This document shows, piece by piece, positions 23,640 to 31,131 of a stretch of DNA of 34,174 bases. The first letter of the stretch is position 1; the number at the start of each line of letters is the position of its first letter. A program made the position numbers and the translations under genes. The notes beneath the pieces are model-generated. The model ran no database searches. It was not told where the DNA came from and was given only the letters and a program-made list of their open reading frames with translations. The DNA is taken from the NCBI GenBank assembly GCA_016179765.1, contig JACPCL010000042.1, forward strand, positions 1 through 34,174, in the 5' to 3' direction. The stretch comes from Chloroflexota bacterium (GTDB lineage: Bacteria; Chloroflexota; Dehalococcoidia; Lucifugimonadales; JACPCL1).

Positions 23640-24425
23640 CTAGGATTGCAGAGTCACCTCGCCTCCAGTCAGGGTCGCCAGGCTTCCATCCGCCCGGCGC
23701 AGGATCAGGTTGCCGTCGCCGTCCACGCCCTCGGCACGGCCCTCCTCCACACGGTCGCCCCACTGCACGCGCACCTCTTTGCCCAGGGTATCCAGAGATG
23801 CCTGCCACTCCTCCCACACCTCGCCCCACCCCTTAAGCTCCATGTACACCATTCCCAGCTCTGCCAGGACCGCGGTGAGCAGCTCTTCCCGTGAGAGAGG
23901 CTGGCCCAGCTCCTTAGCCAGACACGTCGCCTGGTAGCCCCCCGTCAGCATCTCAGATGGGTCCGCGTTCACGTTAACGCCAATGCCCACGATGGCATAT
24001 TGCACCCCACCTTGCCTCAGAGCGCTCTCCACCAGTATCCCAGCCACCTTTTTCCCGTGAAAGTGGAGGTCATTGGGCCATTTGTGGGAGGGCGACAACC
24101 CCGTCACCTGGCCGATGGCACGAGCCACCGCCACCGACGCTGCCACGCTGAGCCGGGACATGGCCCATCGGTTGGGATACAGCACCACCGAAAAGGAGAG
24201 GTTCTGCCCCGCCAGAGAGACCCAGACCCGTCCAAACCGTCCCCGGCCCACCGTCTGCTCCTCCGCCACCACCACCAGCCCCTCTTCGCTGCCCGCAGCC
24301 GTCTCCTGCCGCGCCACATCCATCGTGGAGGTCACCTCAGGCAGATAGATAATGCGTCCACCTACCGGCATCCCCTCCAAAGCCGATTGCACCCGCGCGG
24401 CATCCAGGGGTGAGTAGCTTGCCAT
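23640..24425 (-). CDS. birA: Biotin--[acetyl-CoA-carboxylase] ligase, monofunctional
   Basis: This 261-residue enzyme attaches biotin to a lysine of biotin carboxyl carrier proteins through biotinyl-AMP. The biotinoyl-AMP loop GRGRFGR is at 60-66, the active-site KWPNDL at 115-120, and the conserved GKKVAGILVES at 124-134. There is an SH3-like C-terminal domain (VDGDGNLILRRADGSLATLTGGEV). The N-terminal winged helix of E. coli BirA is absent, so it cannot itself repress biotin genes. ATG 24425 is chosen because the longer open frame from 24545 would cross the promoter and a dyad. It is first in an operon with the SDR gene and diverges from uspA. Confidence 0.93.
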   Translation of the reverse strand: MASYSPLDAARVQSALEGMPVGGRIIYLPEVTSTMDVARQETAAGSEEGLVVVAEEQTVGRGRFGRVWVSLAGQNLSFSVVLYPNRWAMSRLSVAASVAVARAIGQVTGLSPSHKWPNDLHFHGKKVAGILVESALRQGGVQYAIVGIGVNVNADPSEMLTGGYQATCLAKELGQPLSREELLTAVLAELGMVYMELKGWGEVWEEWQASLDTLGKEVRVQWGDRVEEGRAEGVDGDGNLILRRADGSLATLTGGEVTLQS

Positions 24426-24452
24426 ATCCCCTACCCTTTTACCCCTTTGTCT

Positions 24453-24470
24453 GGCCCATGCACATGGGCC
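24453..24470. promoter_or_regulatory. Operator-like dyad in the birA-uspA divergent promoter region
   Basis: GGCCCATG (24453-24460) and CATGGGCC (24463-24470) form a perfect 8-bp dyad with a two-base centre. It begins one base downstream of the birA -10 hexamer and would cover the transcription start. A two-base loop is too tight for an RNA hairpin of full length, so a protein-binding site is more likely. The regulator is unknown. Confidence 0.5.
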
Positions 24471-24471
24471 G

Positions 24472-24501
24472 ATAATACCACATGCCCCTTTTATGTCACA
24501 A
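24472..24501 (-). promoter_or_regulatory. Sigma70 promoter of birA-SDR operon
   Basis: On the minus strand, TTGTGA (24501-24496), 18 bases, TATTAT (24477-24472). Four and five of six positions match. The dyad at 24453-24470 directly follows. Confidence 0.5.
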
Positions 24502-24530
24502 ATATCCTTTCCCCCTGGGCACACGCCTAC

Positions 24531-24536
24531 TATAAT
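24531..24536 (+). promoter_or_regulatory. -10 element of uspA
   Basis: A perfect TATAAT lies 42 bases before the uspA ATG; the -35 region at 17 bases (TTTCCC) is poor. AAAGGAGGT at 24566-24574 is the ribosome site. Confidence 0.4.
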
Positions 24537-24578
24537 AGCCACCATTCACCCGCCGACGTTCCCACAAAGGAGGTCCTT

Positions 24579-25043
24579 ATGCAATACCTCGTTCCTCTGG
24601 ATGGCTCTGACCTGGCCGAGCAGGCCCTACCCTACGCCAGGGAGCGAGCCGCCCTCAACGACGGCTCCATCCTCCTTGTCAGGGTGGTCACCGTCGCGCG
24701 GCAGTTGGCTGCCGCCAGCATGACCGGCGCGGGGGGCATAGACGCCATGCCCATATCTATGGAGGCGATTAACGCGGCCATTGACCTGGAGCAGAAGGAA
24801 AGCCTGGAATACCTGGCCTTGAAAGGCGAGGAGATCCGAAAAGCAGGCCTGAAGGTGGAGTGGGAGGTGCGCCAGGGCATCCCCGCCGATGAGATCATCG
24901 CCTCCGCCAGGGCCCACAACATTGACGTGATCGTCATCACCACCCACGGCCGCTCCGGCTTGGGCCGCGTCGTCTTTGGCAGCGTTGCCGACCGTATCAT
25001 CCGTCAATCAGGCATCCCCGTACTGGTCATCGGCCCAAAGTAG
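24579..25043 (+). CDS. Universal stress protein A family
   Basis: This 154-residue single UspA domain starts with YLVPLDGSDLAEQALPYA and ends with the ATP-binding signature THGRSGLGRVVFGSVADRIIRQSGIPVLVIGPK. Both the G-2x-G-9x-G(S) glycines and the following Ser are present, so it belongs to the nucleotide-binding branch. A 30-residue region (ARQLAAASMTGAGGIDAMPISMEA) between the first strand and second helix is Ala/Met-rich and probably flexible. ATG 24579 is fixed by AAAGGAGGT five bases upstream. The CocE-like hydrolase follows 65 bases later on the same strand without a clear terminator, so co-transcription is possible. The cellular role is only generally known: survival under stress. Confidence 0.93.
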   Translation: MQYLVPLDGSDLAEQALPYARERAALNDGSILLVRVVTVARQLAAASMTGAGGIDAMPISMEAINAAIDLEQKESLEYLALKGEEIRKAGLKVEWEVRQGIPADEIIASARAHNIDVIVITTHGRSGLGRVVFGSVADRIIRQSGIPVLVIGPK

Positions 25044-25108
25044 ACCCCCAAAGAAACCGCATAGTGGCGGAGCCGCCCGCCCATGTCTGTTGGAGGGAGA
25101 GGAGTGCC

Positions 25109-26995
25109 ATGCCTATGTCCCTGCCACAGTACGACGTGGTTGTCATGGAAGACCTCATGCTTCCCGTGCGGGACGGCGCCCGCCTGGCAACGGATGTCTA
25201 CCGCCCTGCCAGAAACGGGCGCCTGGTGGAGGAGCCGCTGCCCATCATCCTGGAGCGCACCCCCTACAATAAACGCGCCCTTGACCGCGTGGAGCGCAAC
25301 GCACGCTTCTTCACCAAGCGCGGCTACATCTTCGCCTTCCAGGACTGCCGCGGGTGCTTCCGCTCGGAAGGAGCCATGGACTTCCTGTGGCAGGAGGGGC
25401 CGGACGGCTACGACACCGTGGAATGGCTGGCACGCCAGCCCTTTTGCAACGGCAAGATCGGGACCACCGGCACCTCCTACGCCGCCTGGACGCAGAACGC
25501 CCTGGCGGTGCAGCGCCCGCCGCACCTCACCTGCATGTGGGTGAACGAGGGGGCCTCCAACGGCTACACCAGCACCCTGCGCCAGGGCGGCGCCCTGGAG
25601 CTGCGCTTCCTTACGTGGCTCTACTGGCACGCCGCCATCAACACCAACGAGGGGCTGAAAGGCGACCCGGCAGTAGCCCAGGCCTTGAACAGCGTGGACA
25701 CTCGCGACCTGCTACGCACCTTGCCCATCCGTCCCGGGCAGACGCCCCTGGCCCTGACTCCCAGCTACGAGCGCCGGGCCCTGGACATCCTGACCCAGGG
25801 GGACTACAGCGACCTGTGGAAAGACCCCAGCGTCAATTTCCAGATCTACTGGGACCAGTGGGCCGATGTGCCCATGCTCTTCTCCAGCGCCTGGTACGAT
25901 TCCTACACCCGGGCAACCCTGGAGAACTACGTGGCCCTCAGCCAGCGAAAGAAAGGGCCTGTCCGGCTCATTATGGGCCCCTGGACCCACGGCGACGCCA
26001 CCATGGGAGTGAGCTATGCCGGCGGCATTGACCTGGGGCAGGCTGCCGTCTTCAGCTACAACGAAGAGCGGCTGCGCTGGTTTGACCGGTGGCTCAAGGA
26101 CCTGGACACCGGTGTTGACCGGGACCCGCCGGTGCGCATCTTCGTCATGGGCAAGGGCAGCGGCCTGAAGAACCGAGTGGGACGGCTGGAGCACGGTGGA
26201 CGCTGGCGGACGGAGCAGGCATGGCCCCTGGCGCGAGCCAAGGCCGTGACCTACTACCTGCACGCCGGCGGCGCCCTGCGGATGCGGCCACCCCGGGAGC
26301 GTGCCTCCTCCACCACCTACCGCTTTGACCCGGCGGACCCAGCGCCGACCATCGGCGGCAACGTCTCCTCCCTCGCGACCCTGAGGCCTATACCGCCCTA
26401 CATCACCGACCCAAGCCTCTTGCCCCAGGCGGCGCGGGTGGAGCAGATTGTCGCGGCGGGAGGATGGGACCAGCGTGAGCGCTCCGACGTTTTTGGGGCC
26501 AAGCCCCCCTACACCATGCCCCTTTCAGCCCGGCACGACGTTTTAGTGTTTCAGACAGCTCCCCTGCCCAGAGACACGGAGGTCACCGGCCCCATAGAGG
26601 TGAAGCTGTGGGTCAGCTCCGACGCCCCGGACACCGATTTCACCGCAAAGCTCATAGACGTCTACCCCGCCAGCGAGGACTACCCCCAGGGGTTTGCCCT
26701 GAACATTACCGACGGCATCCTCCGGATGCGTTACCGGAACTCCTGGGAGAAACCGGAGCTCATGAAGCCTGGGGAGGTGTTCCCCATCACCATCACCCTC
26801 TACCCCACCTCCAACGTCTTCGCCCGGGGGCACTGTATACGGCTGGACGTCTCTAGCTCCAACTTCCCACGCTTTGACGTGAATCCCAACACCGGAGAAC
26901 CCCTGGGCAAGCATCGGAGCACTCGCGTGGCCTTGAACACCGTGTACCACAGCGCGCGGTGTCCATCCCAGGTGGTGCTGCCCGTCGTGGCGTAG
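25109..26995 (+). CDS. CocE/NonD family hydrolase (X-Pro dipeptidyl-peptidase S15-like)
   Basis: This 628-residue serine hydrolase has the three-domain CocE layout. An alpha/beta hydrolase core starts LPVRDGARLATDVYRP, an inserted helical region covers about residues 140-250, and a C-terminal jelly roll (DTEVTGPIEVKLWVSSDAPDTDFTAKL and onward) follows. The triad is Ser123 (GTTGTSYAAW), Asp264 (AWYDSY) and His294 (GPWTHGD), matching CocE spacing. The elbow reads GTSYAA rather than the usual GxSYxG, a small deviation. There is no signal peptide, so it is cytoplasmic. Known members cleave ester or amide bonds (cocaine esterase, cephalosporin acylases, dipeptidyl peptidases); the substrate here is unknown. 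ATG 25109 is chosen from GAGGAG six bases upstream. Confidence 0.9.
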   Translation: MPMSLPQYDVVVMEDLMLPVRDGARLATDVYRPARNGRLVEEPLPIILERTPYNKRALDRVERNARFFTKRGYIFAFQDCRGCFRSEGAMDFLWQEGPDGYDTVEWLARQPFCNGKIGTTGTSYAAWTQNALAVQRPPHLTCMWVNEGASNGYTSTLRQGGALELRFLTWLYWHAAINTNEGLKGDPAVAQALNSVDTRDLLRTLPIRPGQTPLALTPSYERRALDILTQGDYSDLWKDPSVNFQIYWDQWADVPMLFSSAWYDSYTRATLENYVALSQRKKGPVRLIMGPWTHGDATMGVSYAGGIDLGQAAVFSYNEERLRWFDRWLKDLDTGVDRDPPVRIFVMGKGSGLKNRVGRLEHGGRWRTEQAWPLARAKAVTYYLHAGGALRMRPPRERASSTTYRFDPADPAPTIGGNVSSLATLRPIPPYITDPSLLPQAARVEQIVAAGGWDQRERSDVFGAKPPYTMPLSARHDVLVFQTAPLPRDTEVTGPIEVKLWVSSDAPDTDFTAKLIDVYPASEDYPQGFALNITDGILRMRYRNSWEKPELMKPGEVFPITITLYPTSNVFARGHCIRLDVSSSNFPRFDVNPNTGEPLGKHRSTRVALNTVYHSARCPSQVVLPVVA

Positions 26996-27068
26996 TCATC
27001 ATTGTTAATGACCATATGCGCGGACGAAAGAGGGATGCAATTGATAAGCGCATTTCAGTGGCGCCACA

Positions 27069-28154
27069 CTACCTTGCAGACCAGGAGGGCGAGAATTCGG
27101 GAGCGGGGCTGGAGGTGAGGTTCTGCTGGCGGTTGCCGTCGGCGTCCATGATAAAGAGGTCGGCGTTGCCCTCCCGGCTAGAGACGAAAACGATGCGCCG
27201 TCCATCGGGAGACCAGGTAGGGTCCATCTCAGGGAAGGCGTTGAAGGTGAGGCGCAGGGTCTGGGAGCCGTCCACGCGGGCCACGTAGATCTCCGGGTTG
27301 CCATCCTCCTCGGAGACGTAAGCCAGGCTCCCGCCATCGGGGGACCATGCCAGGTGGTACTCCCTGGTCTCGTTGGTGGTAAGGCGGGCCTGCTGGGAGC
27401 CATCGCTGCGCATCACGTACACCTCTGACGTGCCGTCACGCTCCGACATGAACGCGATCCTGTCACCTTTCGGCGACCACAGTGGCAGAGAGTCCTGCTG
27501 GGCAGAGAGGCGATGGTAGTTGACGCCGGCGGGGTTGCGCAGATAGATTCCCGGCGAACCCGGCGTGGCCGATGCCACAGCCAGCCACTGGCTGTCCGAC
27601 GACCAGGAGGCGTAGTCGGCGGGCGACACCTCAAAGGCGACCGGGGCGTCGCCCGTGCCGTCGGAGCGCATAACGCGGATGGCGGTGGCGCCGTCCAGGG
27701 TAAGGGCGTAGGCGATGTACCGGCCATCGGCTGACCACCTTGGGTTGGCCAGGATGCCATCGGTCTCAGCCAGGCCTTGGGGATGAGAACCGTCACGGTT
27801 GGCCACCATCAGCGCCGTCTTCTCCCCCCGTCGGGCCAGGTAGAGGAAGCGGGTGTAATCGGGCGACCATCGCGGAGAGAAGGCGTAGGTGTCCCCCGGG
27901 GTAAGGTGCTTCAGCTCTCCGCCGCGGGAGCTGACGGAGTAGACGCCTAGCCCTCCCTGGCGGTGGGAGGTGAAGAGGATAGTGCCCTTGAAGGCGCTGG
28001 GGCCGCAGGCCGGTGCAAAGAGAAAGAGAAGAAGGACCCAGGCTGCAACGAAGGTTGCCAGCTTCAGGTCCTCCCTTCGGCTCCGGTTTGCCAGGGCCAG
28101 AGAGAGGCCTGACCGCCAAAGGACGCGCTGCATGAGCGGGTATTGACCTTCCAA
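27069..28154 (-). CDS. PD40/TolB-like beta-propeller lipoprotein
   Basis: A short N-terminal region leads into the hydrophobic segment LATFVAAWVLLLFLFAPAC, which ends in a lipobox-like APAC followed by GPS. The protein is probably exported and lipid-anchored. The rest is a beta-propeller of about six repeats, each with the PD40 signature: PRWSPDYTRFLYLA, PRWSADGRYIAYA, ASWSSDSQWLAVA, PLWSPKGDRIAFMSERDG, LAWSPDGGSLAYVSEEDG, PTWSPDGRRIVFVSSREG and a final PSWSAR. Such TolB-type propellers act in protein-protein contacts at the cell surface. The lspA product in this window would process it. The start is uncertain: TTG 28154 has GGAG six bases upstream; GTG 28190 and ATG 28133 are alternatives. 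A TATACT hexamer at 28208-28203 may be its -10. Confidence 0.85.
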   Translation of the reverse strand: MEGQYPLMQRVLWRSGLSLALANRSRREDLKLATFVAAWVLLLFLFAPACGPSAFKGTILFTSHRQGGLGVYSVSSRGGELKHLTPGDTYAFSPRWSPDYTRFLYLARRGEKTALMVANRDGSHPQGLAETDGILANPRWSADGRYIAYALTLDGATAIRVMRSDGTGDAPVAFEVSPADYASWSSDSQWLAVASATPGSPGIYLRNPAGVNYHRLSAQQDSLPLWSPKGDRIAFMSERDGTSEVYVMRSDGSQQARLTTNETREYHLAWSPDGGSLAYVSEEDGNPEIYVARVDGSQTLRLTFNAFPEMDPTWSPDGRRIVFVSSREGNADLFIMDADGNRQQNLTSSPAPEFSPSWSAR

Positions 28155-28366
28155 TAACGTCTCCTGGGACGGCCCGCGCCATACCCACACCGTATGGCCG
28201 ACAGTATATCCCCAAAGGCAGGGTGCGCCACAAGGCTCCTAGCGTTGACTTGCAAGCGAGGCGCCGCTACAATCGGGCGCAACACACCTGGGAGGTTCCG
28301 GCCAACCAAGGCGATGCTGCCACGGTAATCATCTGTCATACCCCATAGAGATAGCGTTGGTAGCCC

Positions 28367-28539
28367 CTAGCAGGCTGCGGAAAAAGGGGTGCCCAAAGGG
28401 GCGTAGCCCCGGAGCCTGCCCTGAGTCCGCCGCAGGCGGACGAAGGGACGGGGGTCTGGGGGTGTCCCCCAGGTCTAATCTTCCCCCTCTCCCTTTAGGA
28501 GAGGGGGAACACAAGGGGGTGAGGTCAGCACCCCGCTAG
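28367..28539 (+). mobile_element. CTAG-family MITE-like element, copy D (173 bp)
   Basis: The left end is CTAGCAGGCTGCGGAAAAA from 28367; the right end, read inverted from 28539, is CTAGCGGGGTGCTGACC. Between them are GGGGCGTAGCCCC, the GTCCGCCGCAGGCGGAC hairpin, GGGGGTGTCCCCC and a CCTCTCCC...GGAGAGG hairpin. It sits directly upstream of the first MaoC gene, whose ribosome site lies within 15 bases of the right boundary. The rest of the gap 28155-28366 shows only the possible -10 of the propeller gene. Confidence 0.85.
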
Positions 28540-28557
28540 GGAGAGGAGGGTGAGCCA

Positions 28558-29082
28558 ATGACACAAACACAGGCGCAGGAAGAGGAAAAGGTGTACAACT
28601 GGGACGTGATGCAAATTGGGCACACGTGCCCGCCACTGACCGTTGAGATCACGCGGGAGAGCATCGCCAACTACGCTCGGTCGGTCCAGAACAGCAACCC
28701 CATCTACGTTGACGACGCCGCGGCCCGAGCCGCCGGGCTGCCCGGCGTCATCGCTCCGCCCACCATGTGCTACGCCTACGCCCCTATGCGACGGGCCGAC
28801 ATCATGCACCACCACGGCTACGTATCCCCCGAGCAGTACGCCAAGAGCCCGCGCAGCACCCCTTTCGCGGGGTCAGACATCGTTTTCCAGGGGGTGCCGG
28901 TACGTCCAGGGGACACCATCATGAGCACCAGCACCCTGGACAACCGGTGGGAGACCCGGTCGGGCAACCGGTTCGTCTCCTTCCGCGTCGTGGCCCACAA
29001 CCAGCGAGGCGAGAAAGTGGTGGAGTACCTGTACAACGTCATCTGGGAGTTGGCGCGGGGCCAAAAGTCCCGCGGGTCATAA
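28558..29082 (+). CDS. MaoC-like dehydratase subunit, N-terminal FAS1-dehydratase type
   Basis: This 174-residue hot-dog-fold protein carries the N-terminal MaoC variant (LTVEITRESIANYARSVQNSNPIYVDDAAARAAG, residues 27-60, then IAPPTMCYAY). At the position where active hydratases have Asp-x-Asn-Pro-x-His it reads NSNPIY, so both catalytic residues (Asp, His) are replaced by Asn45 and Tyr50. It is therefore likely the non-catalytic, substrate-tunnel half of a two-subunit (R)-hydratase/dehydratase, as HadA-type subunits are. DIVFQGVPVRPGDTI is the typical central strand. ATG has GGAGG at normal distance. The second subunit follows 41 bases downstream. Substrate is probably an acyl-CoA or acyl-ACP. 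The two-gene operon is framed by two MITE copies. Confidence 0.85.
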   Translation: MTQTQAQEEEKVYNWDVMQIGHTCPPLTVEITRESIANYARSVQNSNPIYVDDAAARAAGLPGVIAPPTMCYAYAPMRRADIMHHHGYVSPEQYAKSPRSTPFAGSDIVFQGVPVRPGDTIMSTSTLDNRWETRSGNRFVSFRVVAHNQRGEKVVEYLYNVIWELARGQKSRGS

Positions 29083-29123
29083 GGGAGTCGTTTCCAAGCC
29101 ACAAAGACCGAAAGGAGAGTGGG

Positions 29124-29579
29124 ATGACAACGCTCACGGCCACACAGGTGTCCTTTGACGCTATCCAGGTTGGGGATGAGCTCCCGAAGCTCAAGAAGAC
29201 GGAGAGCCAGGAGTCCATCAACAACTATGGCTTGCTGAACCGCCGGGGGCCTCCGCCGGCCACCATGGGCAAAAACCTGCACACCGACGAGGAGTACGCC
29301 AGCCAGGGGATTTTCGCAGGGACGGTGAACCAGGGGGTGGTGACCTGCGCCTACATGATAGAGGCATTGCAGCTCGCCTTTCCCACCCAGAATGTCCTCA
29401 GCAGCAGCTTCAACATGCGGGCTCTGGAGCCCTTCCGCCCCGGAGACGTGGTCACCTTTGGCGGCAAGGTGCTGGCCAAGCGGGAGGAGGGCGGCAAGCG
29501 GCTGGTGGAGGTGGAGGTAAGCGGGGTCAACCAGCTTGGGCAGACCATCGCCACGGCCAAGGTGACCGTGCCCCTGTAG
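29124..29579 (+). CDS. MaoC-like dehydratase subunit, catalytic type with altered dyad
   Basis: This 151-residue single hot-dog domain includes KNLHTDEEYASQGIFAGTVNQGVVTCAYM (residues 50-78), the MaoC substrate-binding helix, with His53 in the place of the catalytic histidine. The Asp that normally lies five residues earlier is Met48 (ATMGKNLH), so the canonical dyad is incomplete; Asp55 or a residue of the partner subunit might substitute. LEPFRPGDVVTFGGKV is the usual following strand. ATG has AAGGAG seven bases upstream. The stop TAG (29577-29579) lies in the left boundary of MITE copy E, directly after CCCCTG. The short tail VTVPL suggests little has been lost. It is presumed to pair with the upstream subunit. 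Confidence 0.85.
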   Translation: MTTLTATQVSFDAIQVGDELPKLKKTESQESINNYGLLNRRGPPPATMGKNLHTDEEYASQGIFAGTVNQGVVTCAYMIEALQLAFPTQNVLSSSFNMRALEPFRPGDVVTFGGKVLAKREEGGKRLVEVEVSGVNQLGQTIATAKVTVPL

Positions 29580-29766
29580 CAGGGTGCGGAAGAAGGGGAG
29601 TCCAGAGGGGCAAAGCCCCGGAGCCTGCCCTGGTGAGCCGAAGCCCTGAACGCAGTGAAGGGGGTAGCGAAGGGACGGGGGTCTGGGGGTGTCCCCCAGA
29701 TACAAATCCATCCGCCGTAGGCGGATACCTTGAACCCCTTTGAGGGGTTTTTCAGCAGCCTACTAG
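29576..29766 (+). mobile_element. CTAG-family MITE-like element, copy E (191 bp)
   Basis: The left end is GTAGCAGGGTGCGGAAGAA (CTAG mutated to GTAG); the right end read inverted from 29766 is CTAGTAGGCTGCTGAAAAA. The left half matches copies C and D, and the right module (TCCGCCGTAGGCGGA, then TTGAACCCCTTTGAGGGG) matches copy A. The orientation is the same as copy D, so the MaoC pair is bracketed by direct copies. It provides the stop codon of the second MaoC gene. Confidence 0.85.
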
Positions 29767-29775
29767 GGTAATGTC

Positions 29776-29822
29776 AAGGGAAGAAAAGGGCCAGACCTTC
29801 GGTCTGGCCCTTTTCTTCCCTT
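29776..29822. terminator. 22-bp bidirectional terminator between MaoC operon and speE
   Basis: The arms 29776-29797 and 29801-29822 pair perfectly over 22 bp; the apex CCTTCGG can form a C(UUCG)G loop. Each arm contains a run of four A or T next to the GC block, so a U-rich run is produced on both strands. It separates convergent stops at 29579 and 29830. Confidence 0.9.
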
Positions 29823-29829
29823 CAAATAG

Positions 29830-30747
29830 CTACGGGGCAAAGACGGGGCTCTCTTTGGTGATGACGCGCCCCTCCCGTGCCATACCGTGGCGCATGTACT
29901 TGGGTACGTTGAAGAGGCCGTAGTGAGCGACGCCGTCGTAGAAGCGCAGCTCGCGGACGCACCGGGCGGCCAGGCGCGCGTCTATCTCCGCCGGCGAGAG
30001 GCTAAAGGGGTCGTACCGCTCGCCAGCCAGGATGAAGCTCCACAAGAGGCCAAAGCAGGGGACGTGGGCGCTGTAGGGCGCAACGGTAGGCAAAGCCGTG
30101 CTCATGGTGTGATGGACGGGAGTGAAGACGTCCCGGTGGTACATAGGACCGCACGGGCCGGTCTGGACCACCAAGAGGCCGCCGGGGTTCAGGCGCCGGC
30201 GCACTAGGCCATAGAACTCCTGGGTGTACAGGAGATAGGCAGGCCCCGCTTCCAAAGGGTCCGGGATGTCAATAACGATGAAGTCGTATCTGTCGGCGTG
30301 ATCTTCCAGGTACTTGCCAGCGTCCTGATGGAACAGCTTGAGACGCGGGTCCCTGAAGGCTCCCTGGTGATGCCTGGGCAGGTACTCCTTGCACACCTCC
30401 ACCACTTCCTGGTCCAGGTCCACCATGGTGACCAGCTCAACGCCCTTGTGGGAGAGGACTTCCCTCAGCGTAGCGCCCTCGCCGCCGCCGGCGATGAAGA
30501 CGGTGCGCGGGTCCTCCAGGGCCACCAGGCCGGGCTGCACCAGGGCCTCGTGGTACACGAACTCATCGGCTTCCGAGGACTGGGTGCGGCCGTCCAGCAC
30601 CAGGGAGCGGCCAAAGGGCACGCTCTCCAGAATCTCTACGTGCTGGTATTTGGTATCGCCAACATAAAGAATCTTCGTGAGCTCGGAGACCAGCTTCAGG
30701 CTGGGGGTGATGTGCTCAAAGTACCAACGGCTAGGCAACTGCGCCAT
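29830..30747 (-). CDS. speE: Polyamine aminopropyltransferase, thermospermine-synthase (ACL5)-like
   Basis: This 305-residue enzyme transfers the aminopropyl group of decarboxylated AdoMet to putrescine or a longer amine. The AdoMet-fold motif GGGEGATLREVL is at 87-98, and LDGRTQSSEADEFVYHEALV at 51-70 is the aminopropyl acceptor region. Several positions resemble plant ACL5-type thermospermine synthases rather than E. coli SpeE: QSSEADEFVYHE, FRDPRLKLFHQDA at 131-143, and IDIPDPLEAGPAYLLYT at 159-175 in place of the SpeE DSTDPxGP motif. Thermospermine or a related product is therefore possible. ATG 30747 follows the speD stop by six bases, so speD-speE is an operon with speD first. A strong terminator lies just downstream. 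Confidence 0.93.
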   Translation of the reverse strand: MAQLPSRWYFEHITPSLKLVSELTKILYVGDTKYQHVEILESVPFGRSLVLDGRTQSSEADEFVYHEALVQPGLVALEDPRTVFIAGGGEGATLREVLSHKGVELVTMVDLDQEVVEVCKEYLPRHHQGAFRDPRLKLFHQDAGKYLEDHADRYDFIVIDIPDPLEAGPAYLLYTQEFYGLVRRRLNPGGLLVVQTGPCGPMYHRDVFTPVHHTMSTALPTVAPYSAHVPCFGLLWSFILAGERYDPFSLSPAEIDARLAARCVRELRFYDGVAHYGLFNVPKYMRHGMAREGRVITKESPVFAP

Positions 30748-30753
30748 GTCGCC

Positions 30754-31131
30754 CTACCTGTCGGCGGTGGCCAGCACAGCCAGCTTGCCCCGTTCCAGCT
30801 CGGTGATGTCGGGGTCTTTGCACTGGAAGCGGTGGATGAGGAGGTTGGCAGCTTCCCGAGGAGAGACCGAGGTACCGCAGGTGAAGATGTCCGCCGCAGC
30901 GTAGCGGTACTCGGGCCAGGTGTGGATGCTCAGGTGGGACTCGGCGATGGCTACGACGCCGGTGATGCCGATGGGTTGAAAGCGGTGGAAGGACTCGCCT
31001 ATGATGGTCGCGCCAAGGGAGTTGGCGGCATCAATCATGGTTGAACGGACAAAAGCGTAGTCGTTCAGGAGCGCAGGATTGCACTCCCTCAACTCAAGAA
31101 TGACGTGAATACCTAGAGCATTCAATCTCAC
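30754..31131 (-). CDS. speD: S-adenosylmethionine decarboxylase proenzyme (class 1B type)
   Basis: This 125-residue pyruvoyl enzyme supplies decarboxylated AdoMet to the aminopropyltransferase encoded next to it. The self-cleavage site is AIAESHLSIHTWPE: cleavage between Glu64 and Ser65 turns Ser65 into the pyruvoyl group. His70 (processing) and Cys85 (FTCG, proton donor) are in place. The size matches the small Thermotoga/Bacillus-type enzymes rather than the 260-residue E. coli form. The open frame extends to 31281, but the extra residues are unlike any SpeD. GTG 31131 has GGAGG four bases upstream; TTG 31125 is possible. The intergenic region upstream (31132-31312) has several imperfect promoter-like hexamers, none decisive. 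Confidence 0.95.
   Translation of the reverse strand: MRLNALGIHVILELRECNPALLNDYAFVRSTMIDAANSLGATIIGESFHRFQPIGITGVVAIAESHLSIHTWPEYRYAAADIFTCGTSVSPREAANLLIHRFQCKDPDITELERGKLAVLATADR

Noticed and set aside
28767-29123. Long plus-strand frame continuous with the second MaoC gene (270 codons)
   Set aside because: The part before 29124 is an out-of-frame reading of the first MaoC gene; AAGGAG and ATG 29124 mark the true start.
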